From Edaphobacter sp. 12200R-103 (GTDB lineage Bacteria; Acidobacteriota; Terriglobia; Terriglobales; Acidobacteriaceae), in the NCBI RefSeq assembly GCF_010093025.1, contig NZ_CP048114.1:930001-994000 (forward strand): 64,000 bases of DNA, given 5' to 3'. Below the pieces are notes generated by a model. It was not told the origin of the DNA, did not search any database, and was given only the letters and a program-made list of their open reading frames with translations. The position numbers and the translations under genes were made by a program. The first letter of the stretch is position 1; each line of letters opens with the position of its first letter. Shown piece by piece: positions 7,564 through 16,398 of the stretch.

Positions 7564-8802
7564 CTATTCAAATCGAAGCGCCTCAATAGGATCCAGATAT
7601 GCAGCTTTGCGCGCAGGATAAAAACCGAATCCAATTCCGACGAGCGCCGAAAAAGTGACCGCCAGAACGATCGCACTGGGACTCACGACTGTTTGCCAAC
7701 CTGCAACCCGGGAGATCACGATTGAGCTGACAATGCCAATCACGATACCCACAACTCCACCGCATATTGATAGCGTTGTGGCTTCTACAAGAAATTGTGT
7801 CAAGATATCGCGCGTCTTCGCCCCGACTGCTTGCCGTAGGCCAATTTCCTTTGTCCGTTCCCGAACCGAGACCAACATGATATTCATGATTCCTATACCA
7901 CCGACAATGAGTGAGACCGAAGCCACTGCTGCCAGCATTAAGGACATAACCCGCGAGGACGTCGCTTGTGCCTTGAAAATCTCCTCTAAGTTGCGCATCG
8001 AGAAATCGTCGTCCTCATTCGGAAGCAAATGGTGACGCTGACGAAGCAACGAGCGGGCTTCTTCTTGTGCTGCATCGATTCGGTCGCTGGCAACTGCCTG
8101 CATCAGGATGGCATCAACGGCATCTGCATTAGCAGATTTGAAGCCAAGTACCTTTTGTTTCGTCGAAGTGATTGGGAGCAACACAATGTCGTCCTGGTCT
8201 TGGCCGCCGGCCGATTGGCCTTTCGGCGTGAGGACTCCTTGAACCACGAAGGGGACCTGCTTGATACGAATGATCGTTCCAACCGGATCAGCGCTTCCGT
8301 ATAGTTTCTGGACGACTGTGGGACCAAGCAAGGCTACTTTACTGGCTTTTTCGATGTCCTGCTGATTGAACGGCTCCCCCTTAGCAACGGAGATGTCTCT
8401 GATCTTCAGATACTCCGGAGTCGTACCCAAGACCGTTGTTCCCCAGTTGCTTCCCTCGTACACAACAGACGCAGCTCCGCGTACGGCAGGCGCGGCATCG
8501 CTGATATCAGGACATTGTGCGCTTAACTCCCGCGCATCAGAGCGCGTCAGTGTCGTTGCGCTACCGGTCCCGAGTTGCAGTCCCGAACTGGTGAGACTTC
8601 CGGGAATTACGATCACCATATTGCTTCCGATACTGGCAATCTGGGATTGAACGCGTCGACTGGCGCCGGTTCCGACCGCAACGGTTGCGATCACTGCAGC
8701 TACGCCGATAACAATGCCCAGCATTGTGAGCGCACTACGCACACGGTTGGTTTTGAGCGCTGTAAAGGCTACATGGACGGAAGATATCCAGTGTGCTCTC
8801 AT
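7564..8802 (-). CDS. MacB-type ABC transporter permease (FtsX family)
   Basis: 412 aa. It has one N-terminal membrane helix (about 20-45, ALTMLGIVIGVAAVIATVAV), a large periplasmic MacB-PCD-like domain (about 50-265) and three C-terminal helices with the FtsX domain (RERTKEIGLRQAVGAKTRDI). The nucleotide-binding domain is a separate protein encoded just upstream (ATGA overlap, 8799-8802), unlike Escherichia coli MacB, where it is fused. With the adaptor at 9546 it forms a tripartite-type exporter acting from the periplasm. No TolC-like gene is adjacent. The substrate is not known; macrolides, peptides and lipoproteins are all handled by this family. Confidence 0.88.
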   Translation of the reverse strand: MRAHWISSVHVAFTALKTNRVRSALTMLGIVIGVAAVIATVAVGTGASRRVQSQIASIGSNMVIVIPGSLTSSGLQLGTGSATTLTRSDARELSAQCPDISDAAPAVRGAASVVYEGSNWGTTVLGTTPEYLKIRDISVAKGEPFNQQDIEKASKVALLGPTVVQKLYGSADPVGTIIRIKQVPFVVQGVLTPKGQSAGGQDQDDIVLLPITSTKQKVLGFKSANADAVDAILMQAVASDRIDAAQEEARSLLRQRHHLLPNEDDDFSMRNLEEIFKAQATSSRVMSLMLAAVASVSLIVGGIGIMNIMLVSVRERTKEIGLRQAVGAKTRDILTQFLVEATTLSICGGVVGIVIGIVSSIVISRVAGWQTVVSPSAIVLAVTFSALVGIGFGFYPARKAAYLDPIEALRFE

Positions 8803-9533
8803 ACGAACTCCTTATGTGCAACCTCTTCATCTGGATTCCGCGTCCGGGCCTGGACGGTATCCTGGACCAGTTTTCCGTCGCGAAACCGAATGATCCGATC
8901 CGCGTAAGTTGCAACCTCGTCCGAGTGGGTTACCACAACAACAGTGATCGAATGGGTTCGGTTGAGATCTCGGAAGATCGCCATAATCTCATGGCTGGTT
9001 TTTGTGTCGAGTGCGCCGGTTGGTTCGTCCGCAAGAATTATTTTTGGTTCGTTAACAATTGCGCGGGCGATTGCAACTCGTTGCTGCTGGCCTCCGGAAA
9101 GTTGGTTGGGAAAACTCGCTAGCCTATCACCAAGGCCAACAATCTCGAGTGCCTTTTTTGTTCGTGCTTCAGCATCTTCGGCGGGAACATCAGAATACAG
9201 GAGTGGCAGCTTCACATTCTCGGAGGAAGAGATCCGCGCAAGTAAATTAAAATTTTGGAATACGAAGCCGATCTTTCGATTTCTAATCTCCGCTAACTCG
9301 TCGCGTCGCATATTCTCAACTGAAATTCCATCGAGGAGATATTGTCCCGAGGTTGGGCGGTCGAGACATCCTAGAATGTTCATAAACGTCGATTTTCCAG
9401 ATCCAGAAGGCCCCATGATCGCTACAAAAGAGCCTTGCTCGATTGTCGTCGTCACGTCAGAGAGTGCATGCACAACGATTTCGCCTAAGCTATAGGTCTT
9501 ATTTAAATGGCGGACATCAATCAGGGAAGTCAT
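8799..9533 (-). CDS. ABC transporter ATP-binding protein (MacB/LolD type)
   Basis: 244 aa. Walker [11 protein letters not shown]-loop FQNFNLL, signature [14 protein letters not shown], Walker [13 protein letters not shown] and H-loop VVVTHSDE are all intact. Its class (LolD/MacB, mechanotransmission exporters) matches the FtsX permease that it overlaps by 4 bp. The three genes adaptor, ATPase and permease read in that order on the minus strand. Expression is probably coupled to the adaptor gene, whose stop lies 12 bp upstream. Confidence 0.92.
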   Translation of the reverse strand: MTSLIDVRHLNKTYSLGEIVVHALSDVTTTIEQGSFVAIMGPSGSGKSTFMNILGCLDRPTSGQYLLDGISVENMRRDELAEIRNRKIGFVFQNFNLLARISSSENVKLPLLYSDVPAEDAEARTKKALEIVGLGDRLASFPNQLSGGQQQRVAIARAIVNEPKIILADEPTGALDTKTSHEIMAIFRDLNRTHSITVVVVTHSDEVATYADRIIRFRDGKLVQDTVQARTRNPDEEVAHKEFV

Positions 9534-9545
9534 CAGTTTTAACCA

Positions 9546-11021
9546 TTAAGTTCCTGGCAGACGACGCGTGGAAGGCAAAGAGGGAGATGTATTCGGAGTA
9601 ACTGAACGGAGGATAACCGTGTCGCCTTCCTTCAAAGTGGAGGAGATCACCCCGGTGAACCTGCCATCGCTAATACTCGTTGTAACCGGAACGCTTGAAA
9701 TATTGGTTCCCGATAAGAGATAAACTTGTGAGCCTTCCGCCGGTTTCATTTTCAGCTTGGCCAGAACTTCGGCATTCGGCCGGAACCGTAGAGCTGCGTT
9801 AGGAACTTTCAGTGCGTTTTCTTCGCGCAAGGTGAGGATCGTCACTTTGGCGGTCATCCCTGGAAAGAGCTTCAGATCAGGGTTCGGCACGGTAATAACA
9901 ACATCATAAGTCACGACATTCTGGGCATTGATAGGTGCTCTTCTCACGTCGGCGACTGTGCCATGGAAAGTCGTCTCCGGATATGCATCGACTGTGAAGG
10001 TAGCAAGCTGTCCTGAGTGAATACTGCCAACGTCGGCTTCGTCGACATTGGTGTCCACCTGCATCTTTGTGAGATCTTCGCCGATATCAAAAAGATCAGG
10101 CGTCTGAAACGTTGCTGCGACGGTTTGTCCTACATCGAAGTGACGCGCAATCACCGTTCCGGAGACCGGCGCGATAATTCGAGTGTGGTCCAGATTTACT
10201 TGTGCCTGGGCCAGATTGGCCTTGGCCTGCTGTAATTGCGCGATTGCTCCTCCGAGTTGAGCTCTTACAGAAACGGACTGTGCCTGGAAGGACTGAATAT
10301 TTCGACTTGCGGCATCAATCTGGGCTTTATCAGATTCGAGTTGAGCTTGTGCGGCTGCGAAAGCTGCTTTTGCCATGTCGTGATCCTGCGATGAGACGAC
10401 GCCTTCTTGGAACAGTCCTTCCGAGCGGCGCCACTGTTCTTTGATATTTAACAGGTTTGCCTGATCTTTCTGGGCTATCGCCACCAAGCTGGTCCTAGTG
10501 GCCGTCGCCGCCGCGATGTCGGAATCGGCCTTCATCAGCTGAGCGTCGGCAGAAGCTACCGACGCTTCATTCCCGTTGACCGCGGCGGAAGCTGCATCTA
10601 CTTGAGCCTGAAAGATCGCAGGATCGATCTGAGCGATCAACTGGCCCTTTTGAACCTTCGTATTAAAATCCGCATATAAGGCTTTGATGTTGCCAGAGAC
10701 CTGACTGCCCACCTGCACGTTCACGACAGGATTGAGGTTACCCGTAGCTGTGATGAATGCCTGAATCGGGCCTCGCTCGAGTTTCGCAGTCTCGAACCCC
10801 ATCGTTTTGGGACGATAAAAGTGTCTTTTAAGAACGAATCCCGCAGCAGCAAGTGCGATCAAGGCGAACACCGCAAGCCAGATCCTGTTCCGATGTCCAG
10901 CGGGGACAGGTACCGTGTTCAACTCTTGAGGGTTGGCAATCACCAGCTCCAACGGCTGCTTTTCTATTGGTGCGGTTGCTCCAGAAGATTGCACTACATC
11001 CTGGGCCTTACTTGTCGTCAT
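9546..11021 (-). CDS. Periplasmic adaptor (membrane fusion) protein, MacA-like
   Basis: 491 aa. One N-terminal membrane anchor (IWLAVFALIALAAAGFVL) is followed by a lipoyl/barrel-sandwich half-motif (GNLNPVVNVQVGSQVSGNI), a long alanine/glutamine-rich coiled-coil hairpin, the second lipoyl half (RIIAPVSGTVIARHFDVGQT) and a beta-barrel domain. It should link the FtsX permease to an outer-membrane channel. The frame is open to 11087, but the ATG at 11021 has GAGGAG at good spacing. A perfect palindromic GTGATCATGATCAC lies 53 bp upstream, followed 21 bp later by CATAAT, so activation from a -41 site is plausible. Confidence 0.9.
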   Translation of the reverse strand: MTTSKAQDVVQSSGATAPIEKQPLELVIANPQELNTVPVPAGHRNRIWLAVFALIALAAAGFVLKRHFYRPKTMGFETAKLERGPIQAFITATGNLNPVVNVQVGSQVSGNIKALYADFNTKVQKGQLIAQIDPAIFQAQVDAASAAVNGNEASVASADAQLMKADSDIAAATATRTSLVAIAQKDQANLLNIKEQWRRSEGLFQEGVVSSQDHDMAKAAFAAAQAQLESDKAQIDAASRNIQSFQAQSVSVRAQLGGAIAQLQQAKANLAQAQVNLDHTRIIAPVSGTVIARHFDVGQTVAATFQTPDLFDIGEDLTKMQVDTNVDEADVGSIHSGQLATFTVDAYPETTFHGTVADVRRAPINAQNVVTYDVVITVPNPDLKLFPGMTAKVTILTLREENALKVPNAALRFRPNAEVLAKLKMKPAEGSQVYLLSGTNISSVPVTTSISDGRFTGVISSTLKEGDTVILRSVTPNTSPSLPSTRRLPGT

Positions 11022-11046
11022 TGTAGGGCTCCTCAATATAGGCACG

Positions 11047-11052
11047 ATTATG
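11047..11052 (-). promoter_or_regulatory. -10-like element of the adaptor operon
   Basis: CATAAT on the minus strand, starting 21 bp downstream of the 11074-11087 dyad. This would place the dyad at about -41 relative to a start near 11040. Confidence 0.4.
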
Positions 11053-11073
11053 GACCTCTTAACCTCCTGGTAT

Positions 11074-11087
11074 GTGATCATGATCAC
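11074..11087. promoter_or_regulatory. Perfect CRP-like palindrome between adaptor and PAS kinase genes
   Basis: GTGATCATGATCAC is a fully symmetric version of the GTGA-N6-TCAC dyad. It lies 53 bp before the adaptor start (minus) and 92 bp before the kinase start (plus), so it could serve both divergent genes. Confidence 0.62.
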
Positions 11088-11179
11088 GGCTCTGCTTCGT
11101 AGGATTGAAGGAGCAGGGCAGCTTCTTGCCTAAAAATGAAATGGTCGTAGAATGCTGAGCTACGGAGCTTTGCAGAAAA

Positions 11180-12727
11180 ATGTCGTCATTTCAAGATGAG
11201 AACCGGCAAGATGTCCAATCGAAGCTGCCATATGTGGGAAATTCGCAGCGATGGCTTGCTTCCGTTGTTGAGTTCTCAGACGATGCCATTATTAGCGAAA
11301 CCCTGGATGGAATTGTCAGGAGTTGGAATAAGGGTGCGGAAAGGATTTTCGGTTATTCCGCCCCTGAAGCGATTGGCAGGTCTATCTCCTTCCTTGCGTG
11401 GCCAGGCTGCGAAGAAGACATGGTGCAGTTGATTGCAATGATCCGCCGAGGCGAACGGGTCGACCATTACGAAACCATCAAGAAGCACAAAGACGGCAGA
11501 CCAATCGATGTCTCGCTGGCTCTAGCGGGCATTTCCGATGCTGACGGAAATGTAATCGGAATCTCGAAGATCTCCCGCGATATCTCGAGCCGGAAGGCCA
11601 CTGAGGCTAGATTTCGTGAGCTTATTGAAAATGCTCCAGACGCGATTCTCCAAGTTGATCCCGACGGAACGATTGTTGTTGCGAACCGGACGGCCGAGAC
11701 GATGTTCGGCTATAGCCGGGAAGAATTGCTCGGAGCAAATGTGGACATTCTAGTGCCAATAAAGGCAAAGACTGTACATATGAAGCACAGAGCCTCGTTT
11801 GCCGGATCTCCAAAAATCCGTCCCATGGGTAGCGGCATGGAATTGTCTGCTTTACGCAAAGATGGGATCGAAGTTCCGGTAGAGATCAGTCTCAGCCCTT
11901 CATATCAGCAAGCTGGCGTGAATGTTACGGCGGTAATTCGCGATGTTAGTGAACGGAGACAGGCAGAGCTACAAATGAGGTCTCTCCAGAAAAACTACAT
12001 GGCGGAACTCGAAGCAAGGCAGAAAGAAGCCGAGACGTCGAACCGCCTGAAGAGTGAGTTTCTCGCCAGTATGAGCCATGAGCTTAGAACTCCACTCCAC
12101 ACTATTATCGGCTTCGCGGATTTGTTAAGTGAAGAGAGTGATGGACCGCTAAACGATAAGCAGCGACGATTTCTTAGGCACATTCAAGAAGATTCTGAAC
12201 ACCTTCTCGGTTTGATTAACGACGTACTGGATTTTAGCAAGATTGAAGCGGGAGGGATGTCGCTTCGAATCGAAAAGGTTCATCTTGCCGATGAAATTTC
12301 CGACGCAGTGAATGCAATTCGCCCTAGAGCGGCAATGAAGTCTCTGGATTTGAAGATCCAAGAGGTTTTCTCGGGGTTGGTTGCTGTTGATCCAATGCGC
12401 TTGAAAGAGGTCTTCTACAATCTTTTAAGCAATGCCGTGAAGTTCACTCCCGAAAATGGAAAGATTACCGTGCAAACGGAAGAAGACGATCAATTTGTTC
12501 ATGTCACGGTCGCGGATTCTGGAATTGGCATCCCCGAGGATCAGTTAGAGCGTGCCTTTGAAAAATTCTATCAGGTGGGTTATGCCACCGGCGGCGTCCG
12601 CGAGGGGACCGGTCTAGGTTTAGCTATTTGCAAACGTTTAATCGAGATGCACGGAGGCAAAATCTGGATCGACAGCAGCGAAGGCGCTGGAAGCCGGTTC
12701 CACTTTACTATTCCGAAAGCCGTGTGA
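11180..12727 (+). CDS. Soluble PAS-PAS sensor histidine kinase
   Basis: 515 aa without membrane segments. PAS1 covers about residues 25-138 and PAS2 about 142-260, each ending in a PAC-type segment (ISKISRDISS, TAVIRDVSERR). A short coiled linker follows. The HisKA domain has the phospho-acceptor H300 in ASMSHELRTPL, and the HATPase_c domain (about 395-512) has NLLSNAVKFTPENG, DSGIGIPEDQ and GTGLGLAI. It should sense a cytoplasmic cue and phosphorylate a receiver; the stand-alone receiver at 12794, 66 bp downstream, is the obvious partner. A likely -10, TAGAAT (11148-11153), precedes it. The ribosome site (GGAG, 11 bp from ATG) is mediocre. Confidence 0.9.
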   Translation: MSSFQDENRQDVQSKLPYVGNSQRWLASVVEFSDDAIISETLDGIVRSWNKGAERIFGYSAPEAIGRSISFLAWPGCEEDMVQLIAMIRRGERVDHYETIKKHKDGRPIDVSLALAGISDADGNVIGISKISRDISSRKATEARFRELIENAPDAILQVDPDGTIVVANRTAETMFGYSREELLGANVDILVPIKAKTVHMKHRASFAGSPKIRPMGSGMELSALRKDGIEVPVEISLSPSYQQAGVNVTAVIRDVSERRQAELQMRSLQKNYMAELEARQKEAETSNRLKSEFLASMSHELRTPLHTIIGFADLLSEESDGPLNDKQRRFLRHIQEDSEHLLGLINDVLDFSKIEAGGMSLRIEKVHLADEISDAVNAIRPRAAMKSLDLKIQEVFSGLVAVDPMRLKEVFYNLLSNAVKFTPENGKITVQTEEDDQFVHVTVADSGIGIPEDQLERAFEKFYQVGYATGGVREGTGLGLAICKRLIEMHGGKIWIDSSEGAGSRFHFTIPKAV

Positions 12728-12737
12728 CGGTAGTCAC
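12724..12737. promoter_or_regulatory. GTGA-N6-TCAC dyad upstream of the receiver gene
   Basis: GTGA-CGGTAG-TCAC overlaps the stop codon of the PAS kinase and ends 56 bp before the receiver start. TAAAGC starts 21 bp after it as a weak -10. Confidence 0.5.
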
Positions 12738-12793
12738 TACAAAAGAGCATTGTCTTTGTAAAGCTAAAGTAGAAACTTTAAAGCATAGGGGCC

Positions 12794-13207
12794 ATGATGT
12801 CATCACTCAGCGATTTGCCTTGCGTTAAACGAACGATATTGATTGCCGACGACAAGCCAAGCAATCGTGAGCTCTTGCGGACGATTCTGGAGCATGCCAA
12901 CTATATCGTCATCGAAGCCGTTGACGGAGAAGAAGCCCTTTCAATGACTGTGGAAGCGAATCCTAAACTCGTAATTCTTGACATTCACATGCCAAAGCGT
13001 GATGGTTTTGATGTGATCAAAGAACTGCGAAATAGTCCAGAACTCCAGGATCTGCCAATTCTGGCACTTACTGCGAGTGCTTCCTTGGATGAAAAGGATC
13101 GGATCATCAATTCTGGATTTGATGCTTGCCTTATCAAGCCCATTGGTCCAGCTAAACTGCGAGACGCAGTAGCTTCCTTACTATTGCGATCCGAATCGAT
13201 CAGCTAA
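12794..13207 (+). CDS. Single-domain response regulator (CheY-like receiver)
   Basis: 137 aa; a complete receiver and nothing else. The N-terminal acidic pair is seen in ILIADDKPSN, the phospho-acceptor Asp in LVILDIHMPKRDG, the Thr/Ser switch in LALTASAS and the conserved Lys in CLIKPIG. It has no output domain, so it acts by protein contact, as a phosphotransfer intermediate or as an allosteric partner. It follows the PAS kinase by 66 bp on the same strand but has its own CRP-like dyad in the gap, so it may be transcribed both with the kinase and separately. Confidence 0.88.
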   Translation: MMSSLSDLPCVKRTILIADDKPSNRELLRTILEHANYIVIEAVDGEEALSMTVEANPKLVILDIHMPKRDGFDVIKELRNSPELQDLPILALTASASLDEKDRIINSGFDACLIKPIGPAKLRDAVASLLLRSESIS

Positions 13208-13232
13208 TACCGACAGGTTGATTCTCAGACAA

Positions 13233-14630
13233 CTAGCCCAAACCGTGCTTTCTCATCTTGTATCGCAACGCATCTCGGCCAACGCCCAGATGACGTGCTG
13301 CCTCAGACTGGTTTCCATGTGCCTCAGAAAGAGCCCGGATAATAAGCTCACGCTCTTGCATCTCCAACGCAGAGGTTGACTTTGCTGAAAGGTTCGTCGT
13401 TTTAGCCGGGTAATCGATCTCTCTCCCTGAGAACACCATTTTTCCAGAATCTGCGTCGTGCAGAAGCCTTGCCGGCAGATCCTTTACATCAATCACATCT
13501 CCGGTTGTCATCATGCAGGCATGGCCGATCGCGTGCTCTAATTCACGTACATTACCCGGCCACGCATGTTGCTCCAGATGCATCATGGCTCGGGGAGTTA
13601 TCGCCTCGATAGACTTGCCATACTCCTTGGAAAAACGCTGAATAAAATGCCAGACCAGTAAGGGTATATCTTCCGCTCGATCTCGTAGGCCTGGCATAGT
13701 GATCTCAACCATGGAGAGACGATAGTAGAGGTCCTCCCGAAAGGATCTTTCTTGAATCGCCTGCGGCAGATTCTTATGGGTCGCGGCGATAATTCGAACG
13801 TTCACCCGGCGGCCCTCCAGGGAACCAACACGGCTAATCTCCTGATTCTGCACAGCTCGCAGTAATTTCGCCTGGGTAGATAAAGGCATGTCTCCGACCT
13901 CATCCAAGAACAACGTGCCCTCATGCGCGAGTTCAAAAAGGCCGATCTTGTCTCGATCTGCTCCAGTGAACGCTCCTCGAACATGACCGAACAACTCGCT
14001 CTCAAACAGAGTCTCCACTACGGCCGAACAATTCAAGACGACGTATTTGCCTGTAACTCCGCTGAGGCGGTGTAATGCCTGCGCCAGAAGATCTTTGCCG
14101 GAGCCTGTAGGGCCGCTAATCAGTGCCGAGCGATAGTGAGGTGCAATCCTTTGCAACTTCGCGAAGACTTCCCACATCTGTGGACTGCGTGCAATGAGCC
14201 CTTCAAATCGCACTCCATCGGACCCGAAAACGTCATTCGTTAGGGCGCGTTGCCTTTGCTGTGCTGTGTGCAAAAGGCGTTCAACACGTTGACGAAGGAG
14301 AGGTAACTTTACTGGCTTTTCAAGATAGTCCGCAGCGCCCCTCCGTATCGCTTCAACCGCCGTCTCCGTCGTGTAGTGAGCGGTCATCAGGATAACGTCA
14401 ATCGTTGGATCGATCTTCATCACCTGTTCCAATACCTGCAGCCCATTGAGGCGGGGCATCACGAGATCGGTAATGACTAGATGAGGACGAAGCTCGCGAA
14501 CGAGTCTCAAACCGTCCTCAGGATCATTCGCGGTATGGAGACAGACCTCGAGTTGCTCCAACGCGGCCGACAGCAGTTCAAGACTGCGTTCATTGTCATC
14601 AATCACGACAATATGTACGAGATCGGCCAT
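13233..14630 (-). CDS. Sigma-54-dependent response regulator (NtrC family)
   Basis: 465 aa. Receiver (about 5-118; Asp in LVITDLVMPRLNG, Lys in YLEKPVK), AAA+ domain (about 145-385; Walker A ISGPTGSGKDLLAQ, sigma-54 contact loop GAFTGADRDK, Walker B TLFLDEVGDM, arginine-finger region FREDLYYRL) and a Fis-type helix-turn-helix at the C-terminus (GNQSEAARHLGVGRDALRYK). It activates sigma-54 promoters when phosphorylated. No membrane kinase is adjacent; the PAS kinase at 11180 could serve it as well as the small receiver. It is convergent with the receiver gene (25 bp apart) and divergent from the Crp/Fnr gene. A 34-bp inverted repeat lies 39-72 bp upstream of its start. Confidence 0.93.
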   Translation of the reverse strand: MADLVHIVVIDDNERSLELLSAALEQLEVCLHTANDPEDGLRLVRELRPHLVITDLVMPRLNGLQVLEQVMKIDPTIDVILMTAHYTTETAVEAIRRGAADYLEKPVKLPLLRQRVERLLHTAQQRQRALTNDVFGSDGVRFEGLIARSPQMWEVFAKLQRIAPHYRSALISGPTGSGKDLLAQALHRLSGVTGKYVVLNCSAVVETLFESELFGHVRGAFTGADRDKIGLFELAHEGTLFLDEVGDMPLSTQAKLLRAVQNQEISRVGSLEGRRVNVRIIAATHKNLPQAIQERSFREDLYYRLSMVEITMPGLRDRAEDIPLLVWHFIQRFSKEYGKSIEAITPRAMMHLEQHAWPGNVRELEHAIGHACMMTTGDVIDVKDLPARLLHDADSGKMVFSGREIDYPAKTTNLSAKSTSALEMQERELIIRALSEAHGNQSEAARHLGVGRDALRYKMRKHGLG

Positions 14631-14668
14631 AGGGATCTCTGCGGGAGTGAATCTATCGTACAGGCGAA

Positions 14669-14702
14669 ACCCAGGGCTGCGCCATATGGCGCAGCCGTGG
14701 GT
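14669..14702. repeat. 34-bp near-perfect inverted repeat between sigma-54 activator and Crp/Fnr genes
   Basis: Arms ACCCAGGGCTGCGCCAT and ATGGCGCAGCCGTGGGT are complementary at all but one position and meet at the centre with no loop. The location between two divergent regulator genes and the absence of a T-run argue against a terminator. A dimeric repressor site or a cruciform are possible. It does not match the GTGA-N6-TCAC dyads. Confidence 0.6.
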
Positions 14703-14834
14703 CTTTAGACGTATCCGTACAACCTGCTCTTCCTCAGCGAAAGGAGCTAAACTGCTGAAAACATTGCTGAAGCGTTCGTATTCGATATGGCGAGTGGAGT
14801 GCTATGGGAGTAGTGCATCGGATCGGAGATCCCA

Positions 14835-15527
14835 ATGAAAAGCTGTTTGAATTGCTCCCAACGAAATCAGAATGCCTTCTGCCACCTTGGAGAAGATGCG
14901 ATGAGGTTTCTCGAATCGGTATCGACTTCAGCGGAACGCCCACGCGGTGCAACGTTTTTTCGCCAGGGAGACCAATGCGAGGCCGTGTACATTCTTTGCT
15001 CTGGACGGGCCAAACTCTCAACTATATCGAGAGAGGGCAGAACAATGATCCTAAGAATCGCCGATCCTGGATATGTACTGGGCTTGAGCGCAATGTTGTC
15101 CGAAGGAGTTCACCAGGTCACGGTAGAGGCTCTGGAGCCCTGTCACGTCAAAGTCATCAACCGGCGAGCCCTGATGGAGATGCTGCAGAGATATGGTGAA
15201 GCCAGCGTGGGGGTGGCGAAAGCACTTGCGTCGGAGTGCTGCAGCGGTTTTGACGAGGTACGACGGATTGGCCTTCCGACCTCGCCAGCCGGACGGGTTG
15301 CTCGTCTGCTGCTCGACTGGACGGAGGGAAAGGCAAAATCACTGAACGCTAAGGTTTCGGTGGCGATGCCTCTCACACACGAAGAGCTAGCGTCCATGAC
15401 AGCCACCTCTCGAGAAACCGTCACCCGCACATTGAGCCGCTTCCGCCGGGAGAACTTGATCTCTATCAAGGGGATATCGCTTACAGTCCTTCAGCCAGAC
15501 GCCCTTGAGCAGCTCTCGGCCTGCTAA
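14835..15527 (+). CDS. Crp/Fnr-family transcription regulator with N-terminal cysteine motif
   Basis: 230 aa. A cyclic-nucleotide-binding-like beta-roll (about 20-125; GDQCEAVYILCSGRAKL) is followed by a dimerisation helix and a winged helix-turn-helix (about 178-213, LTHEELASMTATSRETVTRT). The recognition helix keeps the Arg, Glu and Arg with which E. coli CRP reads GTGA half-sites. The N-terminus has C4-x2-C7-x8-C16, and Cys55 and Cys103 follow. FNR also uses three N-terminal cysteines plus one in the beta-roll for its oxygen-labile cluster, but the spacing here differs, so cluster binding is only a possibility. The beta-roll lacks the typical CRP cAMP-binding pair (RxS after the Glu). Start: GGAG 7 bp before ATG. 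It is the natural candidate to bind the nine dyads of this island. Confidence 0.9.
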   Translation: MKSCLNCSQRNQNAFCHLGEDAMRFLESVSTSAERPRGATFFRQGDQCEAVYILCSGRAKLSTISREGRTMILRIADPGYVLGLSAMLSEGVHQVTVEALEPCHVKVINRRALMEMLQRYGEASVGVAKALASECCSGFDEVRRIGLPTSPAGRVARLLLDWTEGKAKSLNAKVSVAMPLTHEELASMTATSRETVTRTLSRFRRENLISIKGISLTVLQPDALEQLSAC

Positions 15528-15555
15528 GGGTTGACCTGAGAGGACGTAATTTGCG

Positions 15556-16112
15556 ATGGCCAACATCGTCATTGTCGTCAGGCTGCACGCGCTAATACCT
15601 TATTGTGAGGCGCTGGGACAGAGCTATGCCCGGGGTGCCGAGGTCAATGGGCGCCACGTAACCCTCTACGTAACCAGCAAGATGACATTTGATCCCGTCT
15701 TGCATGAAGGGTTTGAGAGAATTCAGGCGTTAGAGCCTGAACTCTTGGCAGCGCACAATGCGATAAAGACTGCCGATCATCTAGTATTTATCTTCCCGTT
15801 GTGGCTGGGAACTCTGCTCGCGTGATTATTTCAATGGGGACGCCCGGACCGGTCTATCGTTGGTGGTTTGGAGCGCATGCTCTAAAGATGCTCAAGAGAA
15901 ATATTCTGCGAGATATCGGCGTTAGCCCTGTCCGTTCGACCGTTTACGGCAACGTGGAAGGTAGGGCTTCGAGGCGCTATCGGTGGCTAAAACAAGTTGA
16001 AGAGCTGGTCGAGGCGCGGCGTAAAGTGTCTCTTGAATTTACATTGATGCAACAGTTCCGTCGAGATTCTGTGTGCGTCGCTTTTGGGGACGTTTGGACC
16101 TTCAAATCTTGA
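15556..16112 (+). pseudogene. Flavodoxin-fold NAD(P)H dehydrogenase (quinone), internally deleted
   Basis: The N-terminal half (CEALGQSYARGAEVNGRHVT, then TADHLVFIFPLWLGT) and C-terminal half (NSARVIISMGTPGPVYRWWF, then GAHALKMLKRNILRDIGVSP) belong to the KefF/NQO1-like quinone reductase family. The normal middle part between LWLGT and the SARV strand (roughly 50-60 residues, with PALLKGF and the FRPGFAF loop) is missing. The two halves are joined out of frame near 15805-15815. The flavin-binding QGHP loop at the N-terminus is also altered (VVRLHALIP). The product would not be functional. It starts 28 bp after the Crp/Fnr gene and was probably in its operon. Confidence 0.8.
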
Positions 16113-16149
16113 CTCGGTTTTGTCGTGTTTTTCCAGGCCAAGTCCCTGG

Positions 16150-16398
16150 CATCGATTATGCGGATTCCAAAAGCATCCATCCACTTGAACCGAAGTCCTC
16201 TGTTGCGCGGATCTGTTCGGAGACCTCTGCAGGTCCGTAGGTGCGACGATCAAAAGCGTAATTTCTGAACGCCTGCAGCCAAGAGCGAAACCGTGCCCGC
16301 GCCTCCGAGGAATCGATCGATCGCCTGAACACGTATCTCCTCCGTAGTGCTTTGAGGGAAGCGCAGCCACCAAGCCATACTTTTTCATCAGGGGAATC
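16150..16398 (-). pseudogene. Fragment of a DUF4015-type putative glycosidase
   Basis: On the minus strand FRSWLQAFRNYAFDRRTYG and VSEQIRATEDFGSSGWML match the C-terminal part of DUF4015 proteins, putative glycoside hydrolases whose usual ending is GWMLWNPRN. Here a one-base shift replaces WNPRN by LESA and a stop, while the lost frame still reads WNPHN. It is joined in frame to the deacetylase remnant upstream, near 16398. The rest of the gene is absent. Confidence 0.6.
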
